Shown here piece after piece: positions 7,969-17,438 of a stretch of 64,000 bases of DNA. This DNA comes from Halpernia sp048269545 (GTDB lineage Bacteria; Bacteroidota; Bacteroidia; Flavobacteriales; Weeksellaceae), in assembly GCF_048269545.1 (NCBI RefSeq), contig NZ_JBLXIJ010000008.1, positions 1-64,000 on the forward strand, written 5' to 3'. The translations under genes were made by a program, and so were the position numbers. A model generated the notes under the pieces. The model saw only the letters and a list, made by a program, of their open reading frames with translations. It was not told the DNA's origin and did no database searches. Position 1 is the stretch's first letter; each line of letters starts with the position of its first letter.

Positions 7969-10182
7969 ATGAAACAAACTTATATCTGCATCGGACTTTT
8001 ACTTTTTTCCGGACTTGCAAATGCACAAATGAAATTGGATTTAGTAAGTGACACGCTAAAAATTCAGCAAATTGAAGATGTACAATTGCATAAAACAGGA
8101 AATCCAAATAAAGCTAGACTTCAAGCAGGAAAATCTCAATTGACAATAATGGAAACTCCACAAGCAGTTTCTATTGTAACCCACGAAATTATTGAGCAAC
8201 AACAAGCAAAACAATTAAGCGATGTGTTACAAAATGTAAATGGGTTGTATGTAACTTCTTCTCGCGGAAGTTCACAAGACAGTTTTGGAGCGCGCGGTTT
8301 TACGTTCGGAAGTGATAATATTTTTAAAAATGGAACCCGAGTAAATAGCGGTGTTTTCCCAGAAGTTTCTGGTTTAGAAAGAGTAGAAGTTTTGAAAGGA
8401 AGTAATGCGATGCTTTATGGAAATACAGCGGCAGGAGGAATTGTGAATTTAGTAACAAAAAAACCGCGTTTTGAGCAAGGTGGAAGTGTTTCCTTTAATG
8501 CAGGAAGTTGGAATTCTTATAAACCAACTGTTGATTTTTATGGTCCACTTTCTAAAACAATTGCATTTCGTGTAGATGGTTCTTATGAAACCTCAGAAAG
8601 TTTTCGGGATGTGGTAAAAAATAAAAAATATTATTTTAATCCTTCTTTTGTTTTTAATATTGGCGAAAATACTCAAGTAATTGTTGAAGGAGATTATTTG
8701 AAAAATGATTTTACTCCAGATTTCGGTTTAGGAACTATAAAAAATAAAGACGGAACTTTTAAAATTAATGATATTTTAGATAGAAGTGATTTTGTTGGAG
8801 CCAATTGGCAATATCAAAATGTGCAACAAACTACTACTGATGTTGTTGTGAATCACCAGTTTAATGATAATTGGACTCTAAATGCAGTTTTAGCTTATCA
8901 AAATTATATTAAAGATTATTACAGCACAGAAAGATTGCGTTGGACTTACGATAGTAATGACAGATTATCTTTGGAACGTCCTTTAAATCGATATTATCAA
9001 GAACAAAATTATACTTCTGCACAATTTAATTTTAACGGAAATTTTAATACTGGAAAAGTAAAACACCAAATTTTAATTGGAACAGACGGTGATTTTTTAC
9101 AAGCAGATACTTATGGATACGATAATCCTACAAGTTACGGAACAAATGGAAATTTAGTAAATACTAAAATTTATATGGACGATCCTTCCAGTTGGGCAAG
9201 TGGAGCAATTCCTGTGGCAAATAAAATAAATAGAAATAGAATTCCTACACAAAGATTTGGAGTTTATGCACAAGATTTTGTGAATTTAACTTCTAAATTT
9301 AAAATTTTAGCAGGTTTAAGATATTCTTATATAGAGAACAAAGAATCTGAAAAGAAAACTTTTGCAACAAATAAGACTGTAAATTCTGCAGGAACAGTTG
9401 ATAGAGCATTTTCTCCAAAATTTGGAGCGGTTTATATGCCGAATGAAAATTTAAGTTTTTACGGAACTTACACCAATTCCTTTTCTGCAAATACTGGAAG
9501 TGATATCAATTTAAATTCACTCAAACCTTCTATAATTGATCAATATGAAATTGGTTTAAAGAAAAATTTCTGGAATAATGCAGTAGCTTTAAATGTGACA
9601 GTTTATCAAATTATAAATCAAAATTATTATCAAACCGCAGAATTTAATGCGCAAGGAAATCCCAATTCAGATTCTTCAATAAAAGAATTTGCGGGGAAAT
9701 TAAAAAGCCAAGGTGTAGAATTGGATGTTACAGGAAATCCTTCTAAAAATTTATCCATCATTGCAGGATTTTCTTACAACCATTCAGTTTATAAAGATAC
9801 ACCGGCAAATTTCGGATATGTAGAAAACCAAAGAAGTGTGAGAACTCCTGCAACTACTGCAAATGCAAGCGTTTTTTACACATTTACAAATCAGTTAAAA
9901 GGTTTTAAAGCAGGAGCAAGTGTGTATTTTATTGGAGATAGAATTGCAGGATATAATGATACAAAAGCTTCTTTAGCTGCTCAAAATCAAGCAACAAGAT
10001 TAATTCCTGTAAAAGATTATGCGACAGTTGCACTTTCAGCTGGATATGAATTTAAAAAATTCAGCATTATGGGAAAAGTGGGGAATTTATTTGACGTAAT
10101 AAATTACAATGTACACGAAAGTTACTCTGTAAACCCAATTACGCCTAGAAATTTTTATTTTACTTTAACTTACAAACTTTAA
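7969..10182 (+). CDS. TonB-dependent siderophore receptor
   Basis: This 737-residue outer-membrane receptor starts with a signal peptide (residues 1-19, cleavage after ANA). The plug domain contains the siderophore-receptor signature METPQAVSIVT (about 61-71), the SDVLQNVNG helix and the GSNAMLYGNTAAGGIVN loop (about 144-160). A 22-strand barrel follows, with the C-terminus ending in aromatic FYFTLTYKL as outer-membrane proteins do. There is no CarboxypepD_reg-like N-terminal domain. Active ferric-siderophore import powered by TonB-ExbBD is the family role; the ligand is unknown. The next gene encodes a PepSY-like membrane protein, a common partner of such receptors and a possible siderophore reductase. 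Confidence 0.9.
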   Translation: MKQTYICIGLLLFSGLANAQMKLDLVSDTLKIQQIEDVQLHKTGNPNKARLQAGKSQLTIMETPQAVSIVTHEIIEQQQAKQLSDVLQNVNGLYVTSSRGSSQDSFGARGFTFGSDNIFKNGTRVNSGVFPEVSGLERVEVLKGSNAMLYGNTAAGGIVNLVTKKPRFEQGGSVSFNAGSWNSYKPTVDFYGPLSKTIAFRVDGSYETSESFRDVVKNKKYYFNPSFVFNIGENTQVIVEGDYLKNDFTPDFGLGTIKNKDGTFKINDILDRSDFVGANWQYQNVQQTTTDVVVNHQFNDNWTLNAVLAYQNYIKDYYSTERLRWTYDSNDRLSLERPLNRYYQEQNYTSAQFNFNGNFNTGKVKHQILIGTDGDFLQADTYGYDNPTSYGTNGNLVNTKIYMDDPSSWASGAIPVANKINRNRIPTQRFGVYAQDFVNLTSKFKILAGLRYSYIENKESEKKTFATNKTVNSAGTVDRAFSPKFGAVYMPNENLSFYGTYTNSFSANTGSDINLNSLKPSIIDQYEIGLKKNFWNNAVALNVTVYQIINQNYYQTAEFNAQGNPNSDSSIKEFAGKLKSQGVELDVTGNPSKNLSIIAGFSYNHSVYKDTPANFGYVENQRSVRTPATTANASVFYTFTNQLKGFKAGASVYFIGDRIAGYNDTKASLAAQNQATRLIPVKDYATVALSAGYEFKKFSIMGKVGNLFDVINYNVHESYSVNPITPRNFYFTLTYKL

Positions 10183-10219
10183 AATTTCATTCATTAAATT
10201 CATAAATATTAAGTTTTTA

Positions 10220-10246
10220 AGTGGCAACTTTGGTTGCCGCTTTTTT
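10220..10246 (+). terminator. Terminator after the TonB receptor
   Basis: A 9-bp stem (AGTGGCAAC / GTTGCCGCT, one G-T pair) with loop TTTG and a following T6 lies between the receptor gene and the PepSY-like gene. It may be leaky, since the next gene starts 20 nt further on. Confidence 0.75.
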
Positions 10247-10265
10247 AAATTTTAAAACTAAAACT

Positions 10266-10784
10266 ATGGCAAAAATAAAAGATACTAAAAGTTTTATGCG
10301 AATTACGCACCGTTATTTAGGGTTTTTTATGGCAGGAATTATGGCGATGTATGCTGTAAGTGGAATTTTATTAATTTACAGAGACACCGATTTTCTAAAA
10401 AAAGAAAAAAATATTGAACAAAATATTGCCCAAAATTTATCCGAAAAAAATTTAGGTAAAGAATTAAAAATAAAAAACTTTGAGATTTTAAAAATTAATG
10501 GAAATGTTGTCTTATTTAAAAATGGTTCTTACAATAGCAATACCGGCGAAGTAAAATACACTAAAAAAGAGTTGCCATTTATTTTAAAAAAAATGACAGG
10601 ATTGCACAAAGCGCAATCAAAAAATAAGTTATCAGTTTTCAATATTTTCTTTGGCGTTTCACTTTTCTTTTTTGTAGTCTCAAGTTTCTGGATGTTTAAT
10701 GTGAAATCTAAAGCATTTAAAAGAGGGCTAATTTATACTTTGGGTGGTTTTATTTTGGGAATTTTGCTTTTATATTTAAGTTAA
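10266..10784 (+). CDS. PepSY-associated transmembrane protein
   Basis: This 172-residue inner-membrane protein has the PepSY-associated TM layout: a cytoplasmic N-terminus with the motif RITHRYLGFFMAG, helix 1 (about residues 17-38), a periplasmic segment of about 65 residues containing the short PepSY-like repeat, and two helices near residues 130-150 and 153-172. Helix His residues (His15 and the HKAQ His) could bind haem as in related reductases; this is inference. The position directly after a siderophore receptor suggests a role in reducing imported ferric complexes. I chose the ATG at 10266; the upstream in-frame GTG at 10221 lies inside a terminator stem. Confidence 0.7.
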   Translation: MAKIKDTKSFMRITHRYLGFFMAGIMAMYAVSGILLIYRDTDFLKKEKNIEQNIAQNLSEKNLGKELKIKNFEILKINGNVVLFKNGSYNSNTGEVKYTKKELPFILKKMTGLHKAQSKNKLSVFNIFFGVSLFFFVVSSFWMFNVKSKAFKRGLIYTLGGFILGILLLYLS

Positions 10785-10882
10785 AAAATAATTTTTATGG
10801 CATAAAAATTGAGACATAAATAAAACAAATTCACTTTTATAAATTAATTAAATTTGAATTTATTAAAAGATAAAAATATTTT

Positions 10883-10917
10883 AAAAAGCTTTAAACTAAT
10901 AGTTTGTAGCTTTTTTT
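10883..10917 (+). terminator. Terminator after the PepSY-like gene
   Basis: AAAAAGCT (10883-10890) pairs with AGCTTTTT (10908-10915), with an inner AAAC/GTTT stem and a T-rich end. Confidence 0.65.
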
Positions 10918-10941
10918 ATATTGCTACTAATTATTTTTTTT

Positions 10942-11784
10942 ATGAATTATTTTGATACAGTTTATGCTTCGATAAACAAATGGGTAGAAAGTTTCGCGAA
11001 ATTTACACCGAGATTAGTGGTGGGAATTTTAGTTTTCTTGGTTATTTTTGCTGCAAGTTCGTATTTGAGTAAATTATCTTTAAAATTAGTTCACAAAATT
11101 TATCCGAAAAGTAAAAAAGCAGAAACAGTTGCTTCTCTCGTCGGATTTTTTAAATTTATTTTTATTCTGATCGGTTCTTTTATTGCATTAGAAATAATGG
11201 GACTAGATGGATTTCTTTATAAATTTTTGGGTAGTCTCGGAGTTGCGGGAGTTATTGCAGGCGTTGCGCTAAAAGATTTAGTTTCCAGTGTATTTTCCGG
11301 GATGTTAGTTGGAGTTGATAAAGCATTTCAGGTGGGAGATTATGTTACAATTGATGGAATTTCTGGGACAGTTTTAGAAATAGGCTTTCTTACCACAAAA
11401 GTAACGGCAGATGATGGTAGAAAAATATTTATTCCGAATCAGTTGATATTTACTGCACCATTTGTAAATGTGACGGCTTCAGAGAATCGTAAAATTTATC
11501 TCACTTTTGAAATTCCAAATACAGAAAATTTAACCAAAGTAAAAGAATTACTGCACGATGAAGTTTCTAAAATTGAAGGTGCTGAAAGAATTGATGAAAC
11601 CCAAATTATTGTAGTGAAACAAAGTTTAGGAGTTTACTATCTTGAAGTTCGATTTTGGATGAAAAACGGAGAAAATTTCCTAAAAGTGAGAAGTGCCGCT
11701 TATGTTCAGCTGAAATCTAAATTAGATGAGGAAGGAATTTCTATGGTAAATCCTTTGCAGAATATGACTTCTTCAATAAATTAA
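10942..11784 (+). CDS. Small-conductance mechanosensitive channel (MscS family)
   Basis: This 280-residue protein fits the MscS core: an N-terminal amphipathic region, three helices, and the pore helix TM3 around residues 90-125 with LGVAGVIAGVALKDLVSSVFSG, rich in Gly/Ala as required for gating. The beta domain follows (VGDYVTIDGISGTVLEIGFLTTKV) and then the alpha-beta cage domain. The channel opens on membrane tension to release osmolytes under hypo-osmotic shock. The length is close to E. coli MscS (286). I start at the ATG at 10942, as the upstream TTG would add seven poorly supported residues. It is flanked by its own terminators or convergent genes, so it is monocistronic. Confidence 0.92.
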   Translation: MNYFDTVYASINKWVESFAKFTPRLVVGILVFLVIFAASSYLSKLSLKLVHKIYPKSKKAETVASLVGFFKFIFILIGSFIALEIMGLDGFLYKFLGSLGVAGVIAGVALKDLVSSVFSGMLVGVDKAFQVGDYVTIDGISGTVLEIGFLTTKVTADDGRKIFIPNQLIFTAPFVNVTASENRKIYLTFEIPNTENLTKVKELLHDEVSKIEGAERIDETQIIVVKQSLGVYYLEVRFWMKNGENFLKVRSAAYVQLKSKLDEEGISMVNPLQNMTSSIN

Positions 11785-11821
11785 AAAACTGAAAATAATT
11801 AATTTCTTATTGAAGATTTCT

Positions 11822-12193
11822 CTATCTGAAATATTGTATCGCAATAATTGTGATTCCTAAAAGAATTTCAAAAACCATAATAACATCCATATATTTCCCT
11901 GCAGAACCAACTTTGGTTCTTGAATATAATCTGCCTAAACCAGAAAACACTACTACAATTCCAATGAAATAAAAAATATCAGTTTGTTTATTCACTTGGA
12001 AAATTAACCACACCATTAAAAAACCTAATCCAAAATAAATTCCACTTAAAAACCTAAAGAGATTATCTAAAGTAAGTTGCGGGGATAAACTTTCGGGTAA
12101 AAAAGATTTTGAACCTTTTAGTAAAAGATTTAGACCGCCCAATAGACAAATAAAGGCGAGTAATCCTAGTAAAGTTTGTAAAATTAATTCCAT
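11822..12193 (-). CDS. DUF4345-like small membrane protein
   Basis: This 123-residue protein has four predicted transmembrane helices (about 5-25, 47-66, 74-92 and 101-120). The conserved pattern FRFLSGIYFGLGFLMVW is typical of DUF4345 proteins. No biochemical role is known for the family. I start at the ATG at 12193 because the longer frame up to 12259 would read through the gapA terminator hairpin. It lies downstream of gapA on the same strand but is separated by that terminator. Confidence 0.6.
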   Translation of the reverse strand: MELILQTLLGLLAFICLLGGLNLLLKGSKSFLPESLSPQLTLDNLFRFLSGIYFGLGFLMVWLIFQVNKQTDIFYFIGIVVVFSGLGRLYSRTKVGSAGKYMDVIMVFEILLGITIIAIQYFR

Positions 12194-12221
12194 TTCTGTA
12201 TTGTTATTTTTAAAATAAAGA

Positions 12222-12256
12222 TAATAAAAAAAACCTCCCAAAGTTTTTGAGAGGTT
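12222..12256 (-). terminator. Rho-independent terminator of gapA
   Basis: On the minus strand an 11-bp stem (AACCTCTCAAA / TTTGGGAGGTT, one T-G pair) with loop AAC is followed by a T run, 21 nt after the gapA stop. Confidence 0.85.
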
Positions 12257-12277
12257 CAAATTTATTCAAATGAGTAT

Positions 12278-13282
12278 TTATAAACTTGCGGAATAAACTA
12301 ATAAATCAGTTAATTTATTAGAAAATCCTGCTTCATTATCATACCAAGAAACTACTTTTACAAATTTTGGAGATAACATAATTCCTGCGCCTTTATCAAA
12401 GGTAGAAGTGTGTTTGTCGCCAATAAAATCTTGAGAAACCACTTGATCTTCTGTGTAACCAAGAATTCCTTTTAATTCGCCTTCTGATGCAGCTTTCATT
12501 GCCTGTGCAATTTCATCATAAGACGTTGGTTTTTCTAATTTTGCAGTTAAATCAACTACAGAAACATCTGCTGTTGGAACTCTGAAAGACATACCGGTTA
12601 ATTTTCCATTTAGCGAAGGAATTACTTTTCCTACAGCTTTTGCTGCACCTGTAGAAGATGGAATAATATTTAAAAGAGCAGATCTTCCGCCTCTCCAATC
12701 TTTGTGAGATGGTCCATCTACCGTTCTTTGTGTTGCAGTTGTTGCGTGAACTGTGGTCATTAATCCTTCTTCAATTCCGAAATTATCATGTAAAACTTTT
12801 GCAAGAGGCGCTAAACAATTGGTTGTACAAGATGCATTAGAAAAAATAGTATCTGTAGCTTTTAATTCTTTATTATTTACTCCCATTACATACATTGGAG
12901 CATCATCTTTTGATGGAGCAGAAAGTAAAACTTTTTTTGCACCTGCGTTTAGGTGTGCTTGTGCCGTATCTTTTGTCAAAAATAAACCAGTAGATTCTAC
13001 TATATAATCTGCGCCAATTTCATTCCATTTTAAGTTATTTGGATCTCTTTCTGAAGTTACTCTAATTCTGTTTCCGTTTACAATTAAATCATTTCCTTCC
13101 ACTCTTACTTCACCTGGAAATCTTCCGTGTACAGAATCATATTTTAACATATACGCCATATATTCTGCATCAATTAAATCATTGATACCTACAACTTCGA
13201 TATTTTCTCTTTCAGACATTGCACTGAAGACTAAGCCTCCAATTCTACCAAAGCCGTTAATTCCTACTTTAATTTTAGACAT
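12278..13282 (-). CDS. gapA: Type I glyceraldehyde-3-phosphate dehydrogenase
   Basis: This 334-residue enzyme oxidises glyceraldehyde-3-phosphate to 1,3-bisphosphoglycerate with NAD in glycolysis. The Rossmann motif GINGFGRIGG (7-16) is present. Asp35 after the second strand favours NAD over NADP. The catalytic Cys is C152 in SNASCTTNCLAP (148-159), and the C-terminal SWYDNEAGFSNKL motif binds NAD. The length matches the bacterial enzyme. It follows pfkA by 32 nt on the same strand, so the two glycolytic genes are probably one operon ended by the hairpin downstream. Confidence 0.97.
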   Translation of the reverse strand: MSKIKVGINGFGRIGGLVFSAMSERENIEVVGINDLIDAEYMAYMLKYDSVHGRFPGEVRVEGNDLIVNGNRIRVTSERDPNNLKWNEIGADYIVESTGLFLTKDTAQAHLNAGAKKVLLSAPSKDDAPMYVMGVNNKELKATDTIFSNASCTTNCLAPLAKVLHDNFGIEEGLMTTVHATTATQRTVDGPSHKDWRGGRSALLNIIPSSTGAAKAVGKVIPSLNGKLTGMSFRVPTADVSVVDLTAKLEKPTSYDEIAQAMKAASEGELKGILGYTEDQVVSQDFIGDKHTSTFDKGAGIMLSPKFVKVVSWYDNEAGFSNKLTDLLVYSASL

Positions 13283-13314
13283 AATTTTTAATTTAATATT
13301 ATATTTAGTTAATT

Positions 13315-14301
13315 TTATATTGCTAATATTTCTGAAATTCTTAATAAATCTTCATTAATATTATTATGTTTTTTGATAGCTTCTCTAAATGGTGTAAAAA
13401 CTAATTTATTTGCTTGTAAACCAGCCATCACATTCGTTCGTCCTTCCATTAAACCTACAACTGCGCCGTAACCTAATCTACTTGCCAAAACTCGGTCTGC
13501 ACAAGAAGGTGATCCGCCGCGCTGAATGTGACCTAAAATTGCTACTCGAATATCATAATCAGGAAATCTATTTTTGGTAGCTTCTGCTAAACCATAAATA
13601 TTACCTAATTTCTCACATTCTGCAACCACCACAATACTGGAAGATTTCCCCGCTTTTTGAGCGGCATCAAATGTGTCGAACAAATCATCAATACTATCTT
13701 TTCTCTCTGGAATTAAAATATCTAAAGCTCCGGCTGCAATTCCACTATTTAAAGCTATAAAACCTGCGTCACGTCCCATTACTTCTACAAAAAACACACG
13801 ATTATGAGACGTTGCAGTATCTCGAATTTTATCAATTGCGTCCATTGCTGTATTCAAAGCCGTGTCATAACCAATTGTATTATCAGAACCAAAAATATCA
13901 TTATCAATTGTTCCTGGAATTCCAATAGTTTTGATCCCAAATTCTTCATTAAAAATTGTTGCACCGGTAAAAGTTCCATCACCTCCAATACAAACCAAAC
14001 CGTCAATTCCTGCTTTTTGGCAATTTTCGAAAGCTTTTTGTCTTCCTTCTTTAGTTTTGAATTCTAAAGAACGAGCAGATTTTAAGATTGTTCCGCCTTT
14101 GTTAATTATATTTTTCACGGAACGAGGTCCCATTTTAATAAATTCTCCTTTTATGAGTCCATTATAACCTTCCCAAACGCCGAAACACTCTACATTAAAA
14201 TGATTTGCGGTTCTTACAACGGCTCTAAGCGCTGCATTCATTCCAGGTGCGTCACCGCCGGAAGTAAAAACTGCTATTTTTTTCACCGCACTTTCTGTCA
14301 T
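13315..14301 (-). CDS. pfkA: ATP-dependent 6-phosphofructokinase
   Basis: This 328-residue enzyme phosphorylates fructose-6-phosphate to fructose-1,6-bisphosphate. The ATP-type signature is clear: GGDGT (106-110) and PGTIDND (129-135). PPi-dependent enzymes would carry Asp after GGD and Lys in place of Gly130. The N-terminal SGGDAPGMN (14-22) and the later ILGHIQRGG are family motifs. It heads the pfkA-gapA operon. A -7 box lies 17 nt upstream and is arranged divergently from a small metal-related gene. Confidence 0.97.
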   Translation of the reverse strand: MTESAVKKIAVFTSGGDAPGMNAALRAVVRTANHFNVECFGVWEGYNGLIKGEFIKMGPRSVKNIINKGGTILKSARSLEFKTKEGRQKAFENCQKAGIDGLVCIGGDGTFTGATIFNEEFGIKTIGIPGTIDNDIFGSDNTIGYDTALNTAMDAIDKIRDTATSHNRVFFVEVMGRDAGFIALNSGIAAGALDILIPERKDSIDDLFDTFDAAQKAGKSSSIVVVAECEKLGNIYGLAEATKNRFPDYDIRVAILGHIQRGGSPSCADRVLASRLGYGAVVGLMEGRTNVMAGLQANKLVFTPFREAIKKHNNINEDLLRISEILAI

Positions 14302-14318
14302 ATATAATTTTTTCAGTG

Positions 14319-14326
14319 CAAATTTA
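14319..14326 (-). promoter_or_regulatory. -7 element of pfkA-gapA
   Basis: TAAATTTG is read on the minus strand from 14326 to 14319, 17 nt before the pfkA ATG. No clear -33 TTG is seen. Confidence 0.45.
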
Positions 14327-14368
14327 CGAAATTCCGTATTAATTAATATTATTAAAATTTAAGTTTTA

Positions 14369-14386
14369 TATTTTTGCATAACTTTG
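14369..14386 (+). promoter_or_regulatory. Two overlapping-range -7 elements before the His/Cys small protein gene
   Basis: TATTTTTG (14369-14376) and TAACTTTG (14379-14386) both fit TAnnTTTG. The second ends 5 nt before the ATG at 14392, so the mRNA could be leaderless. Confidence 0.45.
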
Positions 14387-14391
14387 CAGAA

Positions 14392-14742
14392 ATGATTAGA
14401 AATAGAAAATTTAATTCAAAATTATCGGTGCTTTTCACAAGCATTTATCTTTTTGCGTTTTTATTTTCTGCCAATTTTCATCATCATAATGGCGGCTACT
14501 TTTATAAAGATTTTTATTTTAAAAATTCTTCTTCAAAAATCAGCAAGAAAAGTACAATAAACAATAATGATGATTGTTTGTCTTGTCATTTTGCTTCTGC
14601 GCCCATTCTTTTACCAGAAACTACTGATTTTTCTATTTCAAATTCTCGTTTTAAAGATTCTATTTTAGAAACAATTTGTACTGAGAAAAATGTTTCTACA
14701 CAATTTAATTTCTTCCTTCGCGGTCCGCCCAGTTTTATTTAA
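14392..14742 (+). CDS. Small secreted or membrane-anchored His/Cys protein, possibly metal-related
   Basis: This 116-residue protein is not assigned to a named family. It has an N-terminal hydrophobic segment (about residues 10-28) that could be a signal peptide or anchor, then a HHHNGG cluster (about residues 30-35), a short Asn/Asp run, a CLSCHF motif (about residues 62-67) and a C-terminal RGPP. Similar small His/Cys proteins precede TonB receptors for metals in Bacteroidetes, as here (receptor gene 70 nt downstream). Metal sensing or handling is inferred. The CxxCH could formally bind haem c, but a single motif in such a short protein is weak evidence. I use the ATG at 14392; the upstream TTG lies inside the promoter. 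Confidence 0.55.
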   Translation: MIRNRKFNSKLSVLFTSIYLFAFLFSANFHHHNGGYFYKDFYFKNSSSKISKKSTINNNDDCLSCHFASAPILLPETTDFSISNSRFKDSILETICTEKNVSTQFNFFLRGPPSFI

Positions 14743-14812
14743 ATATTAGTTCTCAACTATTTTGATGCAATTTTTTCTAAAAATTTTGCAACTATAATTT
14801 TAAATAAAAAAA

Positions 14813-17269
14813 ATGAAATTTAAATATTCATTAAGTCTTTTTTTAGGCTTATTTCTTGGGTTTTTAGGCTATTCTCAAAACTCTATTTCGGGGAAAGTAT
14901 TAGATATTAATACAAATACTCCCATTGCAAACGCAAAAATCACCATTACAGATTTACATAATTCCATACAATCTGACTCAGCTGGGAATTATCATTTTTC
15001 TAATATTCCAGCTGGAACTTATTTAATTGAAGCAACTGTGGCAGATTATAAATCTTACTCTAAAAATATTACTGTAAAAGGTGAGACTACGACAGATTTT
15101 AAATTAGATAAAAGTGAAACAGAAATTGCCGAAGTTGTTATTACAGGTTCTTCAAAAGCGGTACAAATTAAAAAATCTCCATTACCAATTGGAAGTATAA
15201 ATAAAGCAAATATTGATACTAATTTATCCACAAATATTATTGATGCAATCTCAAAAACGCCTGGAATAAGCACCGTTACGAGTGGACCAAATATTTCAAA
15301 ACCCATAATTAGAGGTTTAGGATTTAATAGAATTTTAACTTTATATGATGGAATTCGGCAAGAAGGACAACAATGGGGAGATGAACATGGAGTTGAAGTG
15401 GATAATTATGGAATAGACCACATTGAAGTTATAAAAGGACCCGCAAGTTTAATGTACGGTTCTGATGCTTTGGCGGGCATCGTAAATTTAATTCCAACAG
15501 GAGCTGGTCCAAAAGATAAAATTTCTGGTTCTGCAACTACAGAATTTCAAACAAATAACGGAATGTTTGGAGGTTCTTTATTTTTGACTGGAAATAAAAA
15601 TGGTTTTGAATATGGGGCGAGATTTTCTAAACAGTTAGCCAAAAATTATAGAAATAAAATTGATGGAAGAGTTTATAACACAGGTTTTAATCAAACTGCA
15701 GCAGACGTTTTTCTAGGCTTGCATAAAAAATGGGGATTTAGTCATTTAAATCTTTCTTTATTTAATGATTTACAAGAAGTACCCGACGGAACGAGAGATT
15801 CTTTGTCGAGAAAATTTACCAAACAAATTACGGAACTAGATAATTACCGCCCAATTGTCCCTGAAAGTGAATTGAACACTTATAAAATTTCAGTTTTACA
15901 TCAAAAAGTGCAACATTACAGAGCATTTTTAAAAAATACTTTCTATCTCGGAAATAGCAGATTAGATGCAAACTTTGCTTATCAAAGCAGTGAAAGAAAG
16001 GAATACAGTCATCCAGAAATTCCCTATCAAAATGTTCCAGGCTTAGATTTAAAATTAAATACATTTAATTATGATTTAAAATATAATTTACCTCCATTTG
16101 ATGATTGGGAAATCGTTTTCGGTGTAAATGGAATGGTTCAAAAAAATGATGTTTTGAGAGGAACAGAATTTGTAATTCCCTCTTACAATCAATTTGATTT
16201 TGGTGCTTTTGTGTCCTTTAAAAAAGATTGGGACAAACTAAATTTAGCAGGTGGAATTCGTTACGACAATAGAAAGTTTAATAATGATGAATTATTTATC
16301 AAAAAAAATGCTGTAAATGGATTTGATGAGCCAGTTTATGGAAATGATAGATTTGGCGCGGATAAAGTGTTCAGTAAATATTCTACGAATTTTGATGGTA
16401 TTACTGGAAGTCTTGGTGCAACGTATATTTTCAATAAAAATTGGGCAATAAAATCCAATTTAGCAAGAGGTTACAGAGCTCCAAATGTTTCCGAAATTTC
16501 CGCGAACGGCGTTCATCCAGGAACTGGTTTATTTCAAATTGGGAATGAACAATTTAAACCAGAATTTAGTTTGCAAGGAGATTTTGGTGGAACTTATACT
16601 TCTAAAATTTTAAATATTGGAGTAAGTTTATTTATGAATCAGATTAATAATTATATTTATAATTCTAAGTTGCAAACTGCTTCTGGAAGCGATTCTTTAA
16701 GTTTAAGCGGCGGTCAAAAATACCCAACTTATAAATTTCAACAAGGCAAAGTTTTACTTTACGGTTTGGAAGGAAATATTGATTTTCACATCATTAAAAA
16801 TCTTCACTTTGAAAATTCTGCTTCATTGATTTATGGAGATAATCACAGTTTTTCTGGCGCTGCAAAAAATGCAGGAAACCAATATGTGCCGCAAATGCCT
16901 CCTTTTAGATGGCTTTCAGAAGTGCGTTATGATTTGACAGAAAATTCTAATACGTTTTCAAAAACATTTGTGAAACTGCAATTACAATATACCGCAACTC
17001 AAAATAGAGTTTACAGTTACGCCGATACAGAAACGCCTACAAAAGGATATTCTTTAATTAATCTCAGTTTTGGGACTTCAATTTTAAATAAAAAAGGAAA
17101 TAATTTAGTTGATGTTTATCTTTTAGCAAATAATTTATTTAATGTTGCTTATCAAGATCATTTAAGCAGATTAAAATATTTTGAAGAATATTCCGCTTCT
17201 CCAAATGGTCATCTCGGGATTTATAATATGGGAACTAATATTAGTTTGAAAATAATTAAGAATTTTTAA
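14813..17269 (+). CDS. TonB-dependent receptor with carboxypeptidase-regulatory-like N-terminus (ZnuD-like)
   Basis: This 818-residue outer-membrane receptor has a signal peptide (about 1-21), a CarboxypepD_reg-like domain (about 23-95: ISGKVLDINTNTPIANAKI), a plug (about 115-225, with KGPASLMYGSDALAGIVN) and a large barrel. The C-terminal run NVAYQDHLSRLKYFEEY with the terminal KIIKNF resembles zinc receptors of the ZnuD type. The His/Cys protein encoded just upstream also fits transition-metal import. Zinc or copper as substrate is an inference; a plain TonB receptor annotation is safe. Confidence 0.85.
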   Translation: MKFKYSLSLFLGLFLGFLGYSQNSISGKVLDINTNTPIANAKITITDLHNSIQSDSAGNYHFSNIPAGTYLIEATVADYKSYSKNITVKGETTTDFKLDKSETEIAEVVITGSSKAVQIKKSPLPIGSINKANIDTNLSTNIIDAISKTPGISTVTSGPNISKPIIRGLGFNRILTLYDGIRQEGQQWGDEHGVEVDNYGIDHIEVIKGPASLMYGSDALAGIVNLIPTGAGPKDKISGSATTEFQTNNGMFGGSLFLTGNKNGFEYGARFSKQLAKNYRNKIDGRVYNTGFNQTAADVFLGLHKKWGFSHLNLSLFNDLQEVPDGTRDSLSRKFTKQITELDNYRPIVPESELNTYKISVLHQKVQHYRAFLKNTFYLGNSRLDANFAYQSSERKEYSHPEIPYQNVPGLDLKLNTFNYDLKYNLPPFDDWEIVFGVNGMVQKNDVLRGTEFVIPSYNQFDFGAFVSFKKDWDKLNLAGGIRYDNRKFNNDELFIKKNAVNGFDEPVYGNDRFGADKVFSKYSTNFDGITGSLGATYIFNKNWAIKSNLARGYRAPNVSEISANGVHPGTGLFQIGNEQFKPEFSLQGDFGGTYTSKILNIGVSLFMNQINNYIYNSKLQTASGSDSLSLSGGQKYPTYKFQQGKVLLYGLEGNIDFHIIKNLHFENSASLIYGDNHSFSGAAKNAGNQYVPQMPPFRWLSEVRYDLTENSNTFSKTFVKLQLQYTATQNRVYSYADTETPTKGYSLINLSFGTSILNKKGNNLVDVYLLANNLFNVAYQDHLSRLKYFEEYSASPNGHLGIYNMGTNISLKIIKNF

Positions 17270-17438
17270 GTTAAGTAATTCTTTATTATATATTTTATTT
17301 GAAATTATAAAATTTTTGATGCTCAATTGGTGATTAAACAGTATGATAGGAAACTTTAATATCTTATAGTTTAAATGTTTGTAATATTATTTCTTATCTT
17401 TCGCTTTGTTTTTTAATTTTTACAAATTTTTACTTTAA

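Noticed and set aside
10221..10265. GTG start extension of the PepSY-like gene
   Set aside because: It falls inside the terminator stem-loop of the TonB receptor gene.
14577..14594. CLSCH as a c-type haem site
   Set aside because: There is one motif in a 116-residue protein without other cytochrome features and with a His cluster, so a metal role is as likely; I kept it only as a motif.
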